Shown here piece after piece: positions 45,722-54,446 of a DNA stretch of 64,000 nt. The first letter of the stretch is position 1, and the number at the start of each line of letters is the position of its first letter. The notes below the pieces were generated by a model. It ran no database searches. It was given only the letters and a program-made list of their open reading frames with translations, and was not told the origin of the DNA. The DNA is taken from the NCBI RefSeq assembly GCF_900108045.1, contig NZ_FNUK01000008.1, forward strand, positions 1 through 64,000, given 5' to 3'. Source of the stretch: Caloramator fervidus (GTDB lineage Bacteria > Bacillota > Clostridia > Clostridiales > Caloramatoraceae). Both the position numbers and the translations under genes were made by a program.

Positions 45722-45775
45722 AGCAATATCTAACTGCATATTATAAAAATATCAAAAATCTACATGGAGGTATTT

Positions 45776-46783
45776 ATGAAAAGGAGCTTCAAATTTTTAT
45801 CAATTTTAATAGGAATTGCTCTAATTTTATCATCTTGTAGTCAAAAAAAGGAAGAAAAACTTACAAAAGTTAGGTTAAACGAAGTTGTAAGATCTATATT
45901 CTATGCTCCAATGTACGTTGCAATAAACAAAGGATTTTTTAATGAAGAAGGTTTAGAAATAGAATTGTCTACAGGACAAGGTGCTGACAAAACAATGCAA
46001 CAAGTCCTTTCAAATAATGCCGATATAGGTTTTTGCGGACCTGAACAAGTTATATACCTTTATAACCAAGGAAAAGATGATTATGCCGTATTATTTGCTC
46101 AATTAACTAAACGAGATGGCTCTTTCTTAGTTGGAAGACAAAAAGAAGACTTCAGATGGGAAAACTTAAAAGGTAAAACTATAATAGGCGGAAGACCCGG
46201 CGGAGTTCCTCAAATGACTCTTGAATATATAATTAGAAATCATGGGCTTTTGCCAAATAAAGATGTAAACTTAATAACAAACATAGCCTTTACTGCAACA
46301 GCACAAGCTTTTAAATCTGGACTTGGAGATTATGTAGCCCTTTTCGAACCTACAGCAAGTATGCTTGAAAAAGAAGGTGGAGGTTATATAGTGGCATCAA
46401 TTGGAAAAGCCTCAGGAGAAATTCCATATACCTGCTTTTTTGCAACCAAATCCTATATAGAAAAAAACCCTGATATAATTCAAAAATTTACAAACGCAAT
46501 ATACAAAGGTCAACTATGGGTTGAAAAACATTCTGCAAAGGAAATTGCAGAAGCTGTTATAAGTTTCTTCCCAGGATCAGATATAAAACTTTTAACTACA
46601 GTAATTGAAAGATATAAAAATCAAGATACTTGGTCAAAAGATCCTATATTAAAGGAGGAAGCTCTATCAAGGCTTATGGATATAATACAAAGTTATAATA
46701 GAGAACTTCTACCAAATAGACCTCCTTATGAAAAGATAGTAACTACAGAGTTTGCACAAAATGCCGTAAATAAAATTAAATAA
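45776..46783 (+). CDS. ABC transporter substrate-binding lipoprotein (SsuA/ThiY/NMT1-like)
   Basis: 335 residues from ATG 45776; the earlier ATG at 45764 lies inside the ribosome-binding site. A lipobox LILSSCS puts the lipidated Cys near residue 20. NMT1-type features: SIFYAPMYVAINKGFFNEEGLEIEL, DIGFCGPEQ and GRPGGVPQMT. Family members bind sulfonates, taurine, nitrate, thiamine precursors or riboflavin. No TPP or FMN riboswitch is visible upstream, so the ligand is open. Confidence 0.85.
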   Translation: MKRSFKFLSILIGIALILSSCSQKKEEKLTKVRLNEVVRSIFYAPMYVAINKGFFNEEGLEIELSTGQGADKTMQQVLSNNADIGFCGPEQVIYLYNQGKDDYAVLFAQLTKRDGSFLVGRQKEDFRWENLKGKTIIGGRPGGVPQMTLEYIIRNHGLLPNKDVNLITNIAFTATAQAFKSGLGDYVALFEPTASMLEKEGGGYIVASIGKASGEIPYTCFFATKSYIEKNPDIIQKFTNAIYKGQLWVEKHSAKEIAEAVISFFPGSDIKLLTTVIERYKNQDTWSKDPILKEEALSRLMDIIQSYNRELLPNRPPYEKIVTTEFAQNAVNKIK

Positions 46784-46801
46784 TATTTTGGGGGGATAAT
46801 A

Positions 46802-47569
46802 GTGATAAAGCTTAAGGCTGAAAATATAAGCGTAATATATCACACACTAGATGGTGAAACAGAAGCTATAAAAAATTTAAGCTTAGAAGTAGAAGAAGGA
46901 GAATTTATATGTCTTGTTGGTCCATCGGGTTGTGGAAAATCTACTTTTTTAAATGTAGTAGCAGGTCTTATAAAGCCATCTAAAGGAAAAGTGTATATAG
47001 ATAATGAGGAAATAACAAAGCCCTCAAATAAAATAGGATATATGTTTCAAAAGGACCATCTATTTGAATGGAGAACCATATATAAGAATATAATCCTTGG
47101 CCTTGAAATTCAAAATAAATTAAACGATGAAAACTTAAAAAAGCTAGAATATATGCTTGACAAATACGGCCTTTTAAGCTTTAAAAACTATTATCCCCGC
47201 CAGCTCTCTGGTGGAATGAGACAAAGAGCAGCTCTTATAAGAACTTTAGCCTTAAATCCTGACATACTTCTTCTTGATGAACCTCTTACAGCTCTTGATT
47301 ATCAAACAAGACTTGTTGTAGCTGACGATATATACAAAATAATAAAAAATGAAGGTAAAACAGTTATAATGGTAACCCATGATATATCTGAAGCTATAAG
47401 TTTAAGCGATAGAGTTGTAATTTTATCAAAAAGGCCTGCTCAAATTAAAAATATATTAAAAATAAACTTTTCCATTAAGGATAGAACCCCTATAAAGGTT
47501 AGAGAAGCTCCTGAATTTAAAGATTATTTTAATATTATATGGAAGGAGCTTGATATTCATGTTGAATGA
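46802..47569 (+). CDS. ABC transporter ATP-binding protein (SsuB/TauB-like)
   Basis: 255 residues, GTG start 7 nt after GGGGGG. Walker A GPSGCGKST (about 40-48), Q-loop (FQKDHLFEW), signature LSGGMRQR, Walker B ILLLDEPLTALD and H-loop VTHD are intact. It powers the adjacent permease; 18 nt after the binding-protein gene. Confidence 0.92.
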   Translation: MIKLKAENISVIYHTLDGETEAIKNLSLEVEEGEFICLVGPSGCGKSTFLNVVAGLIKPSKGKVYIDNEEITKPSNKIGYMFQKDHLFEWRTIYKNIILGLEIQNKLNDENLKKLEYMLDKYGLLSFKNYYPRQLSGGMRQRAALIRTLALNPDILLLDEPLTALDYQTRLVVADDIYKIIKNEGKTVIMVTHDISEAISLSDRVVILSKRPAQIKNILKINFSIKDRTPIKVREAPEFKDYFNIIWKELDIHVE

Positions 47570-48371
47570 AGCAAAAGTATTTTCAAAGGAACATGAAATA
47601 TATATTAAAAGTGTAAAAAGAAAAAAAATGCTTATATTTTTTACCCAAATATCAATTCTAATCATTTTCTTTGCTTTATGGGAAATTTTGGCTAAATTTA
47701 AAATAATAGACCCATTTTTAGTAAGCCAACCGTCAAGAATGATAAAATTTTTAATAAAACTTTATAACAATGGGGAACTTTTTAAACACATATTTGTAAC
47801 CTGTTATGAAACCATAATAGGCTTTGTTCTTGGAACCGTAATAGGAACTATAATAGCTATAATTCTCTGGTGGTGGGATTTTTTAAGCAAAGTTCTTGAA
47901 CCATATCTTGTTGTATTAAATGCCCTTCCTAAAATAGCCCTTGGACCTATAATAGTATTCTGGGTAGGAAATGGAAAAACAGCGATAATAATAATAGCCC
48001 TTATGATTTCATTAATAGTAACTATAATTTCTGTCCATACAGGATTTAAAGAAGTCGATGAAGATAAAATAAAGCTTTTAAAAACTTTTGGAGCATCAAA
48101 GTTTCAAATATTAAAATATGTAGTTCTTCCATCTAGCGTTCCAACTATAATATCAGCCCTTAAAATAAACGTTGGCCTTTCATGGGTTGGAGTAATAGTT
48201 GGAGAATTCTTAGTTGCAAAGGAAGGGTTAGGATTTTTAATAATATTTGGAGGACAAGTTGCTCAACTTGATATGGTAATGCTAAGCATAATAATTTTAT
48301 CAATAGCTGCCTATTTAATGTATGCCTTTGTTGCATCGTTAGAAGATAAGTTTTTAGGATGGAAAAATTAA
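47559..48371 (+). CDS. ABC transporter permease (SsuC/ThiX-like)
   Basis: 270 residues from ATG 47559, preceded by AAGGAG; the start overlaps the end of the ATPase gene by 11 nt. About six membrane helices, with the BPD_transp_1 EAA-loop motif (LLKTFGASKFQILKYVVLPSSVPTI). Completes a nitrate/sulfonate/thiamine-precursor type importer. Confidence 0.9.
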   Translation: MLNEAKVFSKEHEIYIKSVKRKKMLIFFTQISILIIFFALWEILAKFKIIDPFLVSQPSRMIKFLIKLYNNGELFKHIFVTCYETIIGFVLGTVIGTIIAIILWWWDFLSKVLEPYLVVLNALPKIALGPIIVFWVGNGKTAIIIIALMISLIVTIISVHTGFKEVDEDKIKLLKTFGASKFQILKYVVLPSSVPTIISALKINVGLSWVGVIVGEFLVAKEGLGFLIIFGGQVAQLDMVMLSIIILSIAAYLMYAFVASLEDKFLGWKN

Positions 48372-48382
48372 CTGTAAAATAT

Positions 48383-48411
48383 TGTTTGTGTTTTATTAAT
48401 TGACACAAACA
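48383..48411. promoter_or_regulatory. Inverted repeat over the glpX -35 box
   Basis: Perfect 9-bp arms TGTTTGTGT / ACACAAACA, 11-bp spacer. The right arm covers part of the -35 hexamer. Either a repressor operator or a hairpin at the end of the ABC transcript. Confidence 0.5.
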
Positions 48412-48429
48412 CACAAATAAGTGTATAAT
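48400..48429 (+). promoter_or_regulatory. Promoter of glpX
   Basis: TTGACA, 18-bp spacer, TATAAT. Confidence 0.8.
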
Positions 48430-48466
48430 GTTAGTGTAAAAAGTATATCACTTTAGGGGGATAAGA

Positions 48467-49420
48467 ATGTTAGATATAGACTTAGCTTTAGGATTAATTA
48501 GAGTTACGGAAACTGCTGCATTAAAGGCTGCTATTTATCTAGGAAGAGGAGATAAAAATGCTGCAGATGGTGCAGCCGTTGACGGAATGAGAAAAATGTT
48601 TGACCTTCTTCCAATAAGAGGAACAGTAGTAATTGGAGAAGGTGAAATGGATGAAGCACCCATGCTTTACATAGGAGAAAAATTAGGGTGCGGAGATGAA
48701 AACAGCATTGAACTTGATATAGCTGTAGACCCTTTAGATGGAACTAATCTTATAGCAAAGGGACTTCCAGGTGCTCTTTCTGTCGTTGCTGTTGCTGAAA
48801 AAGGTAATCTTTTACATGCCCCGGATATGTATATGGAAAAAATTGCTGTGGGACCAAAAGCAAAAGGCGTTGTAAGCTTAGATGCTCCTCTTAGTGAAAA
48901 TATAAAAAACGTAGCTAAAGCCCTAAAAAAGGATGTTGACGAAGTTACTGTAATTATGCTTGATAGGGAAAGACACTATCCTTTAATGGAAGAGGTAAGA
49001 AAAGTAGGGGCAAGAATGAAACTTATAACCGATGGAGATATAGCAGCTGCTATAGCAACAGGCTTTGAAGATACTGGAGTTGATATAATGGTAGGAATAG
49101 GAGGAGCTCCAGAGGGTGTTATTGCTGCTGCTGCATTAAAATGCTTAGGTGGAGATTTTCAAGGAAGGCTTTATCCTACAAACGATGAAGAAAAAGAAAG
49201 ATGCATTAAAATGGGAATAAGCAATATTAAAAAAATACTATATATAGATGATATTGTAAAAGGAGATGAAGTCTATTTTGCAGCAACTGGTGTTACAAAT
49301 GGAGATCTTCTAAAGGGAGTTGTATTTTATCAAAATGAAACAGCCAAAACCCAATCAGTAGTTATGAGGGCTAAAACAGGAACCGTAAGATTTATAAACA
49401 CAATCCACAAAATCTACTAA
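48467..49420 (+). CDS. glpX: Fructose-1,6-bisphosphatase class II
   Basis: 317 residues, standard. Metal and phosphate motifs GEGEMDEAPML (about 57-67), DPLDGTNL (about 85-92), ITDGDIAAA and GIGGAPEG. Lithium-sensitive-phosphatase fold; dephosphorylates FBP in gluconeogenesis. Alternative sedoheptulose bisphosphatase activity is possible. It has its own promoter and terminator. Confidence 0.95.
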   Translation: MLDIDLALGLIRVTETAALKAAIYLGRGDKNAADGAAVDGMRKMFDLLPIRGTVVIGEGEMDEAPMLYIGEKLGCGDENSIELDIAVDPLDGTNLIAKGLPGALSVVAVAEKGNLLHAPDMYMEKIAVGPKAKGVVSLDAPLSENIKNVAKALKKDVDEVTVIMLDRERHYPLMEEVRKVGARMKLITDGDIAAAIATGFEDTGVDIMVGIGGAPEGVIAAAALKCLGGDFQGRLYPTNDEEKERCIKMGISNIKKILYIDDIVKGDEVYFAATGVTNGDLLKGVVFYQNETAKTQSVVMRAKTGTVRFINTIHKIY

Positions 49421-49421
49421 A

Positions 49422-49455
49422 AAATACCCTCAAGCTTTAAAGCTTGAGGGTATTT
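49422..49455. terminator. Bidirectional terminator
   Basis: AAATACCCTCAAGCTT / AAGCTTGAGGGTATTT between convergent glpX and the aldehyde oxidoreductase gene. Confidence 0.85.
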
Positions 49456-51198
49456 TTACTGCTTCATTAAATCTTCTATCATAGCCTTATATTCTTTAAC
49501 CATCTTATGAGCCTTTTCTTGATCTAGCTTTCCGTTTAAGGTTATAGTTTCAAAAAATCTCTTTGGTATTTTTATGCTATCTAATGAATATCCAAGCTTT
49601 TCTTTGATTCTATACTTTGTCCTTAATATTTCTTTTGCTATTTCTGTAAGTTCTGAATTTGTATATTGGATTCCTACAGCCTCTAAAGCCTTTAATATTG
49701 TTTCTCTATTGTAAACTTTTCTTGCAAACAAGCAAGCTACAAGGCTTGTTAATATATTTCTTTCTAATTCTTCATTGAAAATCTTCTTTACAATTTCTTC
49801 TTCTTTAGGTCTTGCTTGGTCTATTGAATATCCTGCATTATCAAGATGAGAATGCCTTGAACCTACAGAAAAACCTACGACACTTCCATAACCTGTATGA
49901 TAACCTGGCATTTCATTTCCACCAAGATGGCACGCAAAATCTTGCCCTCCATACTTTTTAGAAGCATAAGCAACGCCTTTGCCAAGATCTTTATAAAACT
50001 CATTTTTACCAGTTGCAATATAGTGAACTGCAGCCATATAATTTGGCAATACACCAAACTCAAGAGGCATTAAAGTATCATCTATTGTTATTATTCCTCT
50101 GTTGTAAGCTTCTGTTGCCCATCCTAAAGCAACACCAGTAGAAATTGCATCAAGCCCTTCCCTTTCAACTACATCAATTAATTGAAGTACTTCTTCTGGA
50201 TTTTTCAATCCAACAAAACTTCCTAAAGCAAACACCAGCTCATGGTCATAGGATACATTAACCGTTTCATATTCATAACCTTCATCAAATTGTCTTCTAA
50301 ATTGTCCTATATGTATACATCCAATTTGACATCCTGAACATGCAACTTTTCTTACTAAAACTTCTCTTGCAAATTTTTCTCCAGATATGCCCTCTGCATG
50401 TTCATATCTTGTAGTTTTTAAATTTAAAGAAGGTAAAGAATTCATTTCATTAAGTGGCAAAACATTTATACTTGTTCCAACCGCATGATATTTTTCCATA
50501 ACATCTGTCTTTGTTACTACATCATAAATGCTATCATAAACTTCCCTATATTTTTTAAGATTTTCCTTAGGAATTTTTATTGATTCATCTCCAATTATTA
50601 CTATACCCTTTAAAAGCTTTGAACCAAATACCGCACCAAGTCCAAGCCTTCCAAAATGCCTGTAAGTATCTACATTAACCCCTGCATACGTTACAAGGTT
50701 TTCTCCTGCCCTTCCTATTCTTAAAGAACTTCTTATTCCGCTTCCTGTAGTATGCTGTCTTAAAATTTTACCTGTATCCTCTACAGACAAGCCCCACATA
50801 GCTCTTGCATCTTTGAATAAAACCTTATCATCTATAACAAGATATTTAGGATACTTTGCTTTTCCTGTTATAACAATGGCATCTATATTGTTAAATCTCA
50901 TTGCCATAGCAAGACGGCCACCTGCATGGCTTTCTCCATATTCTCTTGTATGGGGTGAGTAGAACGTTGCAACAACCTTTGTACAAACTGGCATTACAAA
51001 GGATAAAGGACCATTAGCAAATATTATTGGTTGACTAGGATCAAAAGGATCAAGTTCTGGTTTTATATTTTCTTCTAAAAGCTTTGCTGCAACTCCCGTT
51101 CCTCCTATGTATTTAAAAAGATCCTTTCTTTCCTCAAATCTGTATTCTTCATTAGTAAGGTCAATATATAAAACTCTTATATAATCCTTATTAAGCAT
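49456..51198 (-). CDS. Aldehyde ferredoxin oxidoreductase family protein (tungsten pterin enzyme)
   Basis: 580 residues from ATG 51198, preceded by AAAGGAGG. AOR_N region with GPLSFVMPVCTKVVATFYSP and HAGGRLAMAMRF (pterin binding), then the [4Fe-4S] motif CSGCQIGC (C-x2-C-x3-C, about residues 286-293), with a fourth Cys near 505 (LVACLFARK). AOR enzymes oxidise aldehydes to acids or reduce acids using ferredoxin, with a tungsten bis-molybdopterin cofactor. It pairs with the polyferredoxin upstream. The precise substrate cannot be inferred; W-containing AOR/WOR homologues are diverse. Confidence 0.9.
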   Translation of the reverse strand: MLNKDYIRVLYIDLTNEEYRFEERKDLFKYIGGTGVAAKLLEENIKPELDPFDPSQPIIFANGPLSFVMPVCTKVVATFYSPHTREYGESHAGGRLAMAMRFNNIDAIVITGKAKYPKYLVIDDKVLFKDARAMWGLSVEDTGKILRQHTTGSGIRSSLRIGRAGENLVTYAGVNVDTYRHFGRLGLGAVFGSKLLKGIVIIGDESIKIPKENLKKYREVYDSIYDVVTKTDVMEKYHAVGTSINVLPLNEMNSLPSLNLKTTRYEHAEGISGEKFAREVLVRKVACSGCQIGCIHIGQFRRQFDEGYEYETVNVSYDHELVFALGSFVGLKNPEEVLQLIDVVEREGLDAISTGVALGWATEAYNRGIITIDDTLMPLEFGVLPNYMAAVHYIATGKNEFYKDLGKGVAYASKKYGGQDFACHLGGNEMPGYHTGYGSVVGFSVGSRHSHLDNAGYSIDQARPKEEEIVKKIFNEELERNILTSLVACLFARKVYNRETILKALEAVGIQYTNSELTEIAKEILRTKYRIKEKLGYSLDSIKIPKRFFETITLNGKLDQEKAHKMVKEYKAMIEDLMKQ

Positions 51199-51200
51199 CG

Positions 51201-51599
51201 TTAAACCTCCTTTGTAGCAATACATCTATGTGGGCAATATCTTGTGCAATACCCACAATGAGTGCATATTATTGGATATCCTTCATTATCCATCCTAATT
51301 GCACTAATTGAACATGCCTTAGCGCAAGCTCCACATTTTGTACATTTTTCTTTATGGAATACAACTCCTCCACCATTTCTCTTTGTCAAAGCACCAAACT
51401 TGCAAGCTTCCATACATGCTGGCTCTTCGCAAGCCACACATATAGTTATTACAAATTCACCTGATAAACCTCCTGCTGTTTTTACATCTAAAGCAGCATT
51501 AGATGGTGAATAATCTCCCCTAAGCCTTGCACACGCTTGCCTACAAGACAAACATCCAATGCATCTTCTTCTATCCACTACTCTTAGAACCTTTGGCAT
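51201..51599 (-). CDS. 4Fe-4S polyferredoxin, probable electron-transfer subunit of the AOR
   Basis: 132 residues with four cysteine clusters of C-x2-C-x2-C-x3-C and related types: CIGCLSCRQAC, CVACEEPACMEAC, CTKCGACAKAC, CTHCGYCTRYC. This is the HycB/DmsB type, with up to four [4Fe-4S] clusters. It lies just upstream of the AOR gene and their ends nearly overlap. Expected to link the AOR to ferredoxin or a membrane partner. Confidence 0.9.
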   Translation of the reverse strand: MPKVLRVVDRRRCIGCLSCRQACARLRGDYSPSNAALDVKTAGGLSGEFVITICVACEEPACMEACKFGALTKRNGGGVVFHKEKCTKCGACAKACSISAIRMDNEGYPIICTHCGYCTRYCPHRCIATKEV

Positions 51600-51617
51600 A
51601 CTGCAACCTCCTAAATA

Positions 51618-51635
51618 TTGTTAAACATTTAACAT
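51618..51635. promoter_or_regulatory. Rex-type operator of the AOR operon
   Basis: TTGTTAAACATTTAACAT matches the clostridial Rex consensus TTGTTAANNNNTTAACAA at all but the last base, and lies just downstream of the -10 box. Rex represses when NADH is low. Confidence 0.6.
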
Positions 51636-51649
51636 TATTACATTTCTTT

Positions 51650-51677
51650 ATTATATACAAGTTTTTAAAAAATTCAA
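51650..51677 (-). promoter_or_regulatory. Promoter of the AOR operon
   Basis: TTGAAT, 16-bp spacer, TATAAT on the minus strand. Confidence 0.6.
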
Positions 51678-51757
51678 TAAGTAAATTTTAAAATTATGTA
51701 ATTTTTAAAATAAAATCCTTCAATTTTCAAACCCATTTTATTATTTTTTCCTTTAAT

Positions 51758-53045
51758 CTATAAAATAATACCTAATTCCTTATATATTTCTAAACCTTTA
51801 TCTAAATAATTTAAAGCAAGTTCCCTTTCATTTACCTTCATGTAAAACCTTCCAAGGGTTGTGTAAAAGTCTGCAAGTTCCTTTTTAAAATCTAATGCCT
51901 CTAAATATTTTATGGCTTCAAGCAACACTTTTTCTGCATTATTATAATCATCTTTCTCATCATAGATTTTATAAAAAAGCTTATAGCATTTTATTCTATA
52001 AAAACTATTTTCGCCAAATTCATCAAATATTCTGTTTACAAATTCTAAAGCTTTATCATAATCTTTGATTTTTATATAATTTTCAGAATAACTAAATAAT
52101 ATATCATAAAAATGACTATCCTTTTTATTTTTTAATTTTAAAGCCTTATTTAAATGTTCAAAAGATTCCTCGAAATTTCCAATCTTTGAAAAAATATTTC
52201 CAAGACTCATTTCAATCTCTACTATTTCATTGTCAGATTCAAAGGATTTAAATACTTCCTTTGCCATTTCTGCATATTTTAAAGCTTTATTTAAATTGTT
52301 TTCTTTAGCATAGGATAAACTAAGAAGCATTAAAATTTCCCCATATTTTTTCTTATCTTCAAGGATTAAAAGCTTGTCCTTTGCAATATTTGCAAAGGAT
52401 ATAGCCTGCTTTATATCCCCCAACTTATCATAACACATGGCTATGTTATACATTATATTAGCCTTTAATTTTTCATTAACATATTCATCCTTATTTAACA
52501 TAGAATCTGCTTGAATAAAATAATTTAAAGCTGTATTAATTGCTCCCATAGAAAAACTTATTTGTCCCAACAATAAAAAAGTTTTTATTATATCATCAAT
52601 GCTATCTGTTTTTAAAAACAAACTATTTGCATAAAGGCAATGAAGCTGTGCTGCTTGTAGATTATCTTTTTTATACTCAATCTTAGCATAAAAATATTCA
52701 AATTTTGCTTTGTAATAATTTAGATTATATTTATCAGCATAAAAAGCTCCTTTTTCTATAGCTTCTGTAGCTTTTAAAAAATCCTCAGAAATAATTGCAG
52801 ATTCACATATATTACAATAAAATTCACATATTCTAGAAGCTTGCTTTTCTTCACTTTCTAAAAAATACTCAATATCTGTATCCAATTTTTCAGCAATATA
52901 TTGTAAAAGCTCTATACTAGGATTTGCTTTACCTGATTCCACAAGGCTTATCTGACCTGAGGTTACTTTGTCTCCTGCAAGTTCCTTTAAAGTAAGATTC
53001 TTTTCTTTTTAACCTTATTTTTTCACCTAAAGTTAAAACTTCCAT
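51758..53045 (-). CDS. XRE-family HTH regulator with TPR repeats, frameshifted in the HTH
   Basis: The intact frame (51758-52942, 394 residues) starts inside the helix-turn-helix and then carries about 8-9 TPR-like repeats. The missing N-terminus is upstream in another frame: an ATG at 53045 with GGGGATGG encodes MEVLTLGEKIRLKRK, which would join to NLTLKELAGDKVTSGQISLVE if one base were removed from the A/G tract at about 52999-53010. The joined sequence is a proper HTH_3. HTH+TPR proteins are typical RNPP-like or sporulation-linked regulators. Sequencing error, mutation or phase-variable slippage are the alternatives. Confidence 0.75.
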
Positions 53046-53092
53046 ATTCCATCCCCTTTTATGATAAGTTTATTATATTATACACCAAAAAG

Positions 53093-53116
53093 AAAAAGCA
53101 GGAAATCCTGCTTTTT
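53093..53116. terminator. Bidirectional terminator
   Basis: AAAAAGCAGGA / TCCTGCTTTTT hairpin after the small YtxH-like gene on the minus strand. Confidence 0.85.
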
Positions 53117-53277
53117 CATCTCATCTGACTTAACCTGTCTAAAAGATCTTCAACCTTTCTGCTGGCACGGGTTATTCTTCTTCTATTTCTATAATCCATT
53201 TGAGGAACCATCATCATTCCAGCAATAGCTCCTATAATAGCACCTGTTGCAAGTCCACTAAAAAATCTACCTCTCAT
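53116..53277 (-). CDS. Small YtxH-like membrane protein
   Basis: 53 residues, starting MRGRFFSGLATGAIIGAIAG with a glycine-rich membrane helix (6-24), then a basic amphipathic tail (YRNRRRITRASRKVEDLLDRL). RBS AAAGGGGTG 8 nt upstream. Such YtxH-like proteins are common in Firmicutes, function unknown. It lies upstream of the XRE-TPR gene with a strong terminator after its stop. Confidence 0.7.
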   Translation of the reverse strand: MRGRFFSGLATGAIIGAIAGMMMVPQMDYRNRRRITRASRKVEDLLDRLSQMR

Positions 53278-53325
53278 GATTACACACCCCTTTCTTTAGT
53301 TTCTAATTATAGGGTGTGTAATTAT

Positions 53326-53892
53326 TTAAATATTAAACATGTAATTATTTGTAATTTCCTTTGCTATTTTATAAGCCAATTCTACCTCTTTGTCTCCAAC
53401 TTCCCTTTCATCTGTGTTAAGAAAATAAATCATTTTTTCTAATTTAGCTCCGCAGGATAACATAAAAAATTTTGCCACAAGTTCCATAGAACCTAGCATT
53501 TTTTCATTCTTTCCTCCTGCAGTAAATATCATATAACCCTTTTTGTTTATATCTTTTTCACTTTTTAAAACAAACCTTTTATTGTATAAAATCTGACATC
53601 TATCTATTAAAACCTTAAGATATGAAGTTACCGTACCAAAATAAACAGGAGAAGATAACACTAATATCTCACATTGCTTAATAAGTTCTAAAATTTTATC
53701 CATATCATCCTTTATAAAACATTTTTCCTCTTTAAGACAAAAATTGCAGGATATACAGTGGGAAATATTAAGCTTTGTAACATCAATAAATACAACTTCT
53801 ATTTTATTTTCCTCAAGACCTTTTATAAATCCCTTTGTAATTAGATATGTATTTTTTCTTCTTGGGCTTGCAAATAAAACTAGTGCCTTCAT
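53326..53892 (-). CDS. Iron-sulfur flavoprotein / NADPH-dependent FMN reductase family
   Basis: 188 residues from ATG 53892 after TTGGAGG. Flavodoxin-like fold (LVLFASPRRKNTY FMN-phosphate loop; SSPVYFGTVTSYLKVLIDR). The compact cysteine motif C46-x2-C49-x2-C52-x5-C58 is the hallmark of archaeal/clostridial iron-sulfur flavoproteins carrying a [4Fe-4S] cluster near FMN. Likely reduces O2, H2O2 or other electron acceptors; precise acceptor unknown. Confidence 0.85.
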   Translation of the reverse strand: MKALVLFASPRRKNTYLITKGFIKGLEENKIEVVFIDVTKLNISHCISCNFCLKEEKCFIKDDMDKILELIKQCEILVLSSPVYFGTVTSYLKVLIDRCQILYNKRFVLKSEKDINKKGYMIFTAGGKNEKMLGSMELVAKFFMLSCGAKLEKMIYFLNTDEREVGDKEVELAYKIAKEITNNYMFNI

Positions 53893-53909
53893 ATTATCCT
53901 CCAAAATAA

Positions 53910-53929
53910 AAAGGCTCATTGGAGCCTTT
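53910..53929 (-). terminator. Terminator of the acidic 132-residue gene
   Basis: AAAGGCTC / GAGCCTTT followed on the minus strand by TTATTTT. Confidence 0.75.
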
Positions 53930-54326
53930 ATTCTATTTCTTCTAATATATCTTCTATATCAAAGTCCTTTCCCTTTTCAGCTAAAGCTAAAACACATTCA
54001 CATTCGCTGTGATAATCTCTATCCATCTCATAAATTACAAATTCACCCTCAACATTAAATTTTTCCTCCAACTCCTCTACAATGTCCCTTATATTATCTG
54101 CTGCCATATCAGTCAAATATGGAAGAAAATAATCTTTATACCATTCATCTTGGTTATCTCCTTCATAATTATCATTTGCAAACTGCTTTGCAGCTTCAAG
54201 CTCTGCATCATCAAAGGTATAGAAAAAATTTAAAACTAGAATATCCTCATCTTTATAATCTAATTCGTTAACCTCATCAAGCCCTTCATCTTCTAAAAAC
54301 TCAATTATGCCTCTTTTATCTAACAT
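53928..54326 (-). CDS. Acidic conserved hypothetical protein
   Basis: 132 residues, strongly acidic (Asp/Glu-rich), with two vicinal-type cysteines in SECEC (about 112-114). Predicted alpha/beta, no signal or membrane segment. Resembles uncharacterised clostridial proteins; no family recognised. RBS AAAGGGGTG upstream; terminator downstream. Monocistronic. Confidence 0.7.
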   Translation of the reverse strand: MLDKRGIIEFLEDEGLDEVNELDYKDEDILVLNFFYTFDDAELEAAKQFANDNYEGDNQDEWYKDYFLPYLTDMAADNIRDIVEELEEKFNVEGEFVIYEMDRDYHSECECVLALAEKGKDFDIEDILEEIE

Positions 54327-54446
54327 TTTTGCACCCCTTTCATAATATCTAGTTATATTATCTCACATAATTCTCCTAATTAAAAGTTAAATAAAATAAA
54401 CTTTTAATTCATATAATTTAATGAAATATACATTGGAGGTGAAAAA

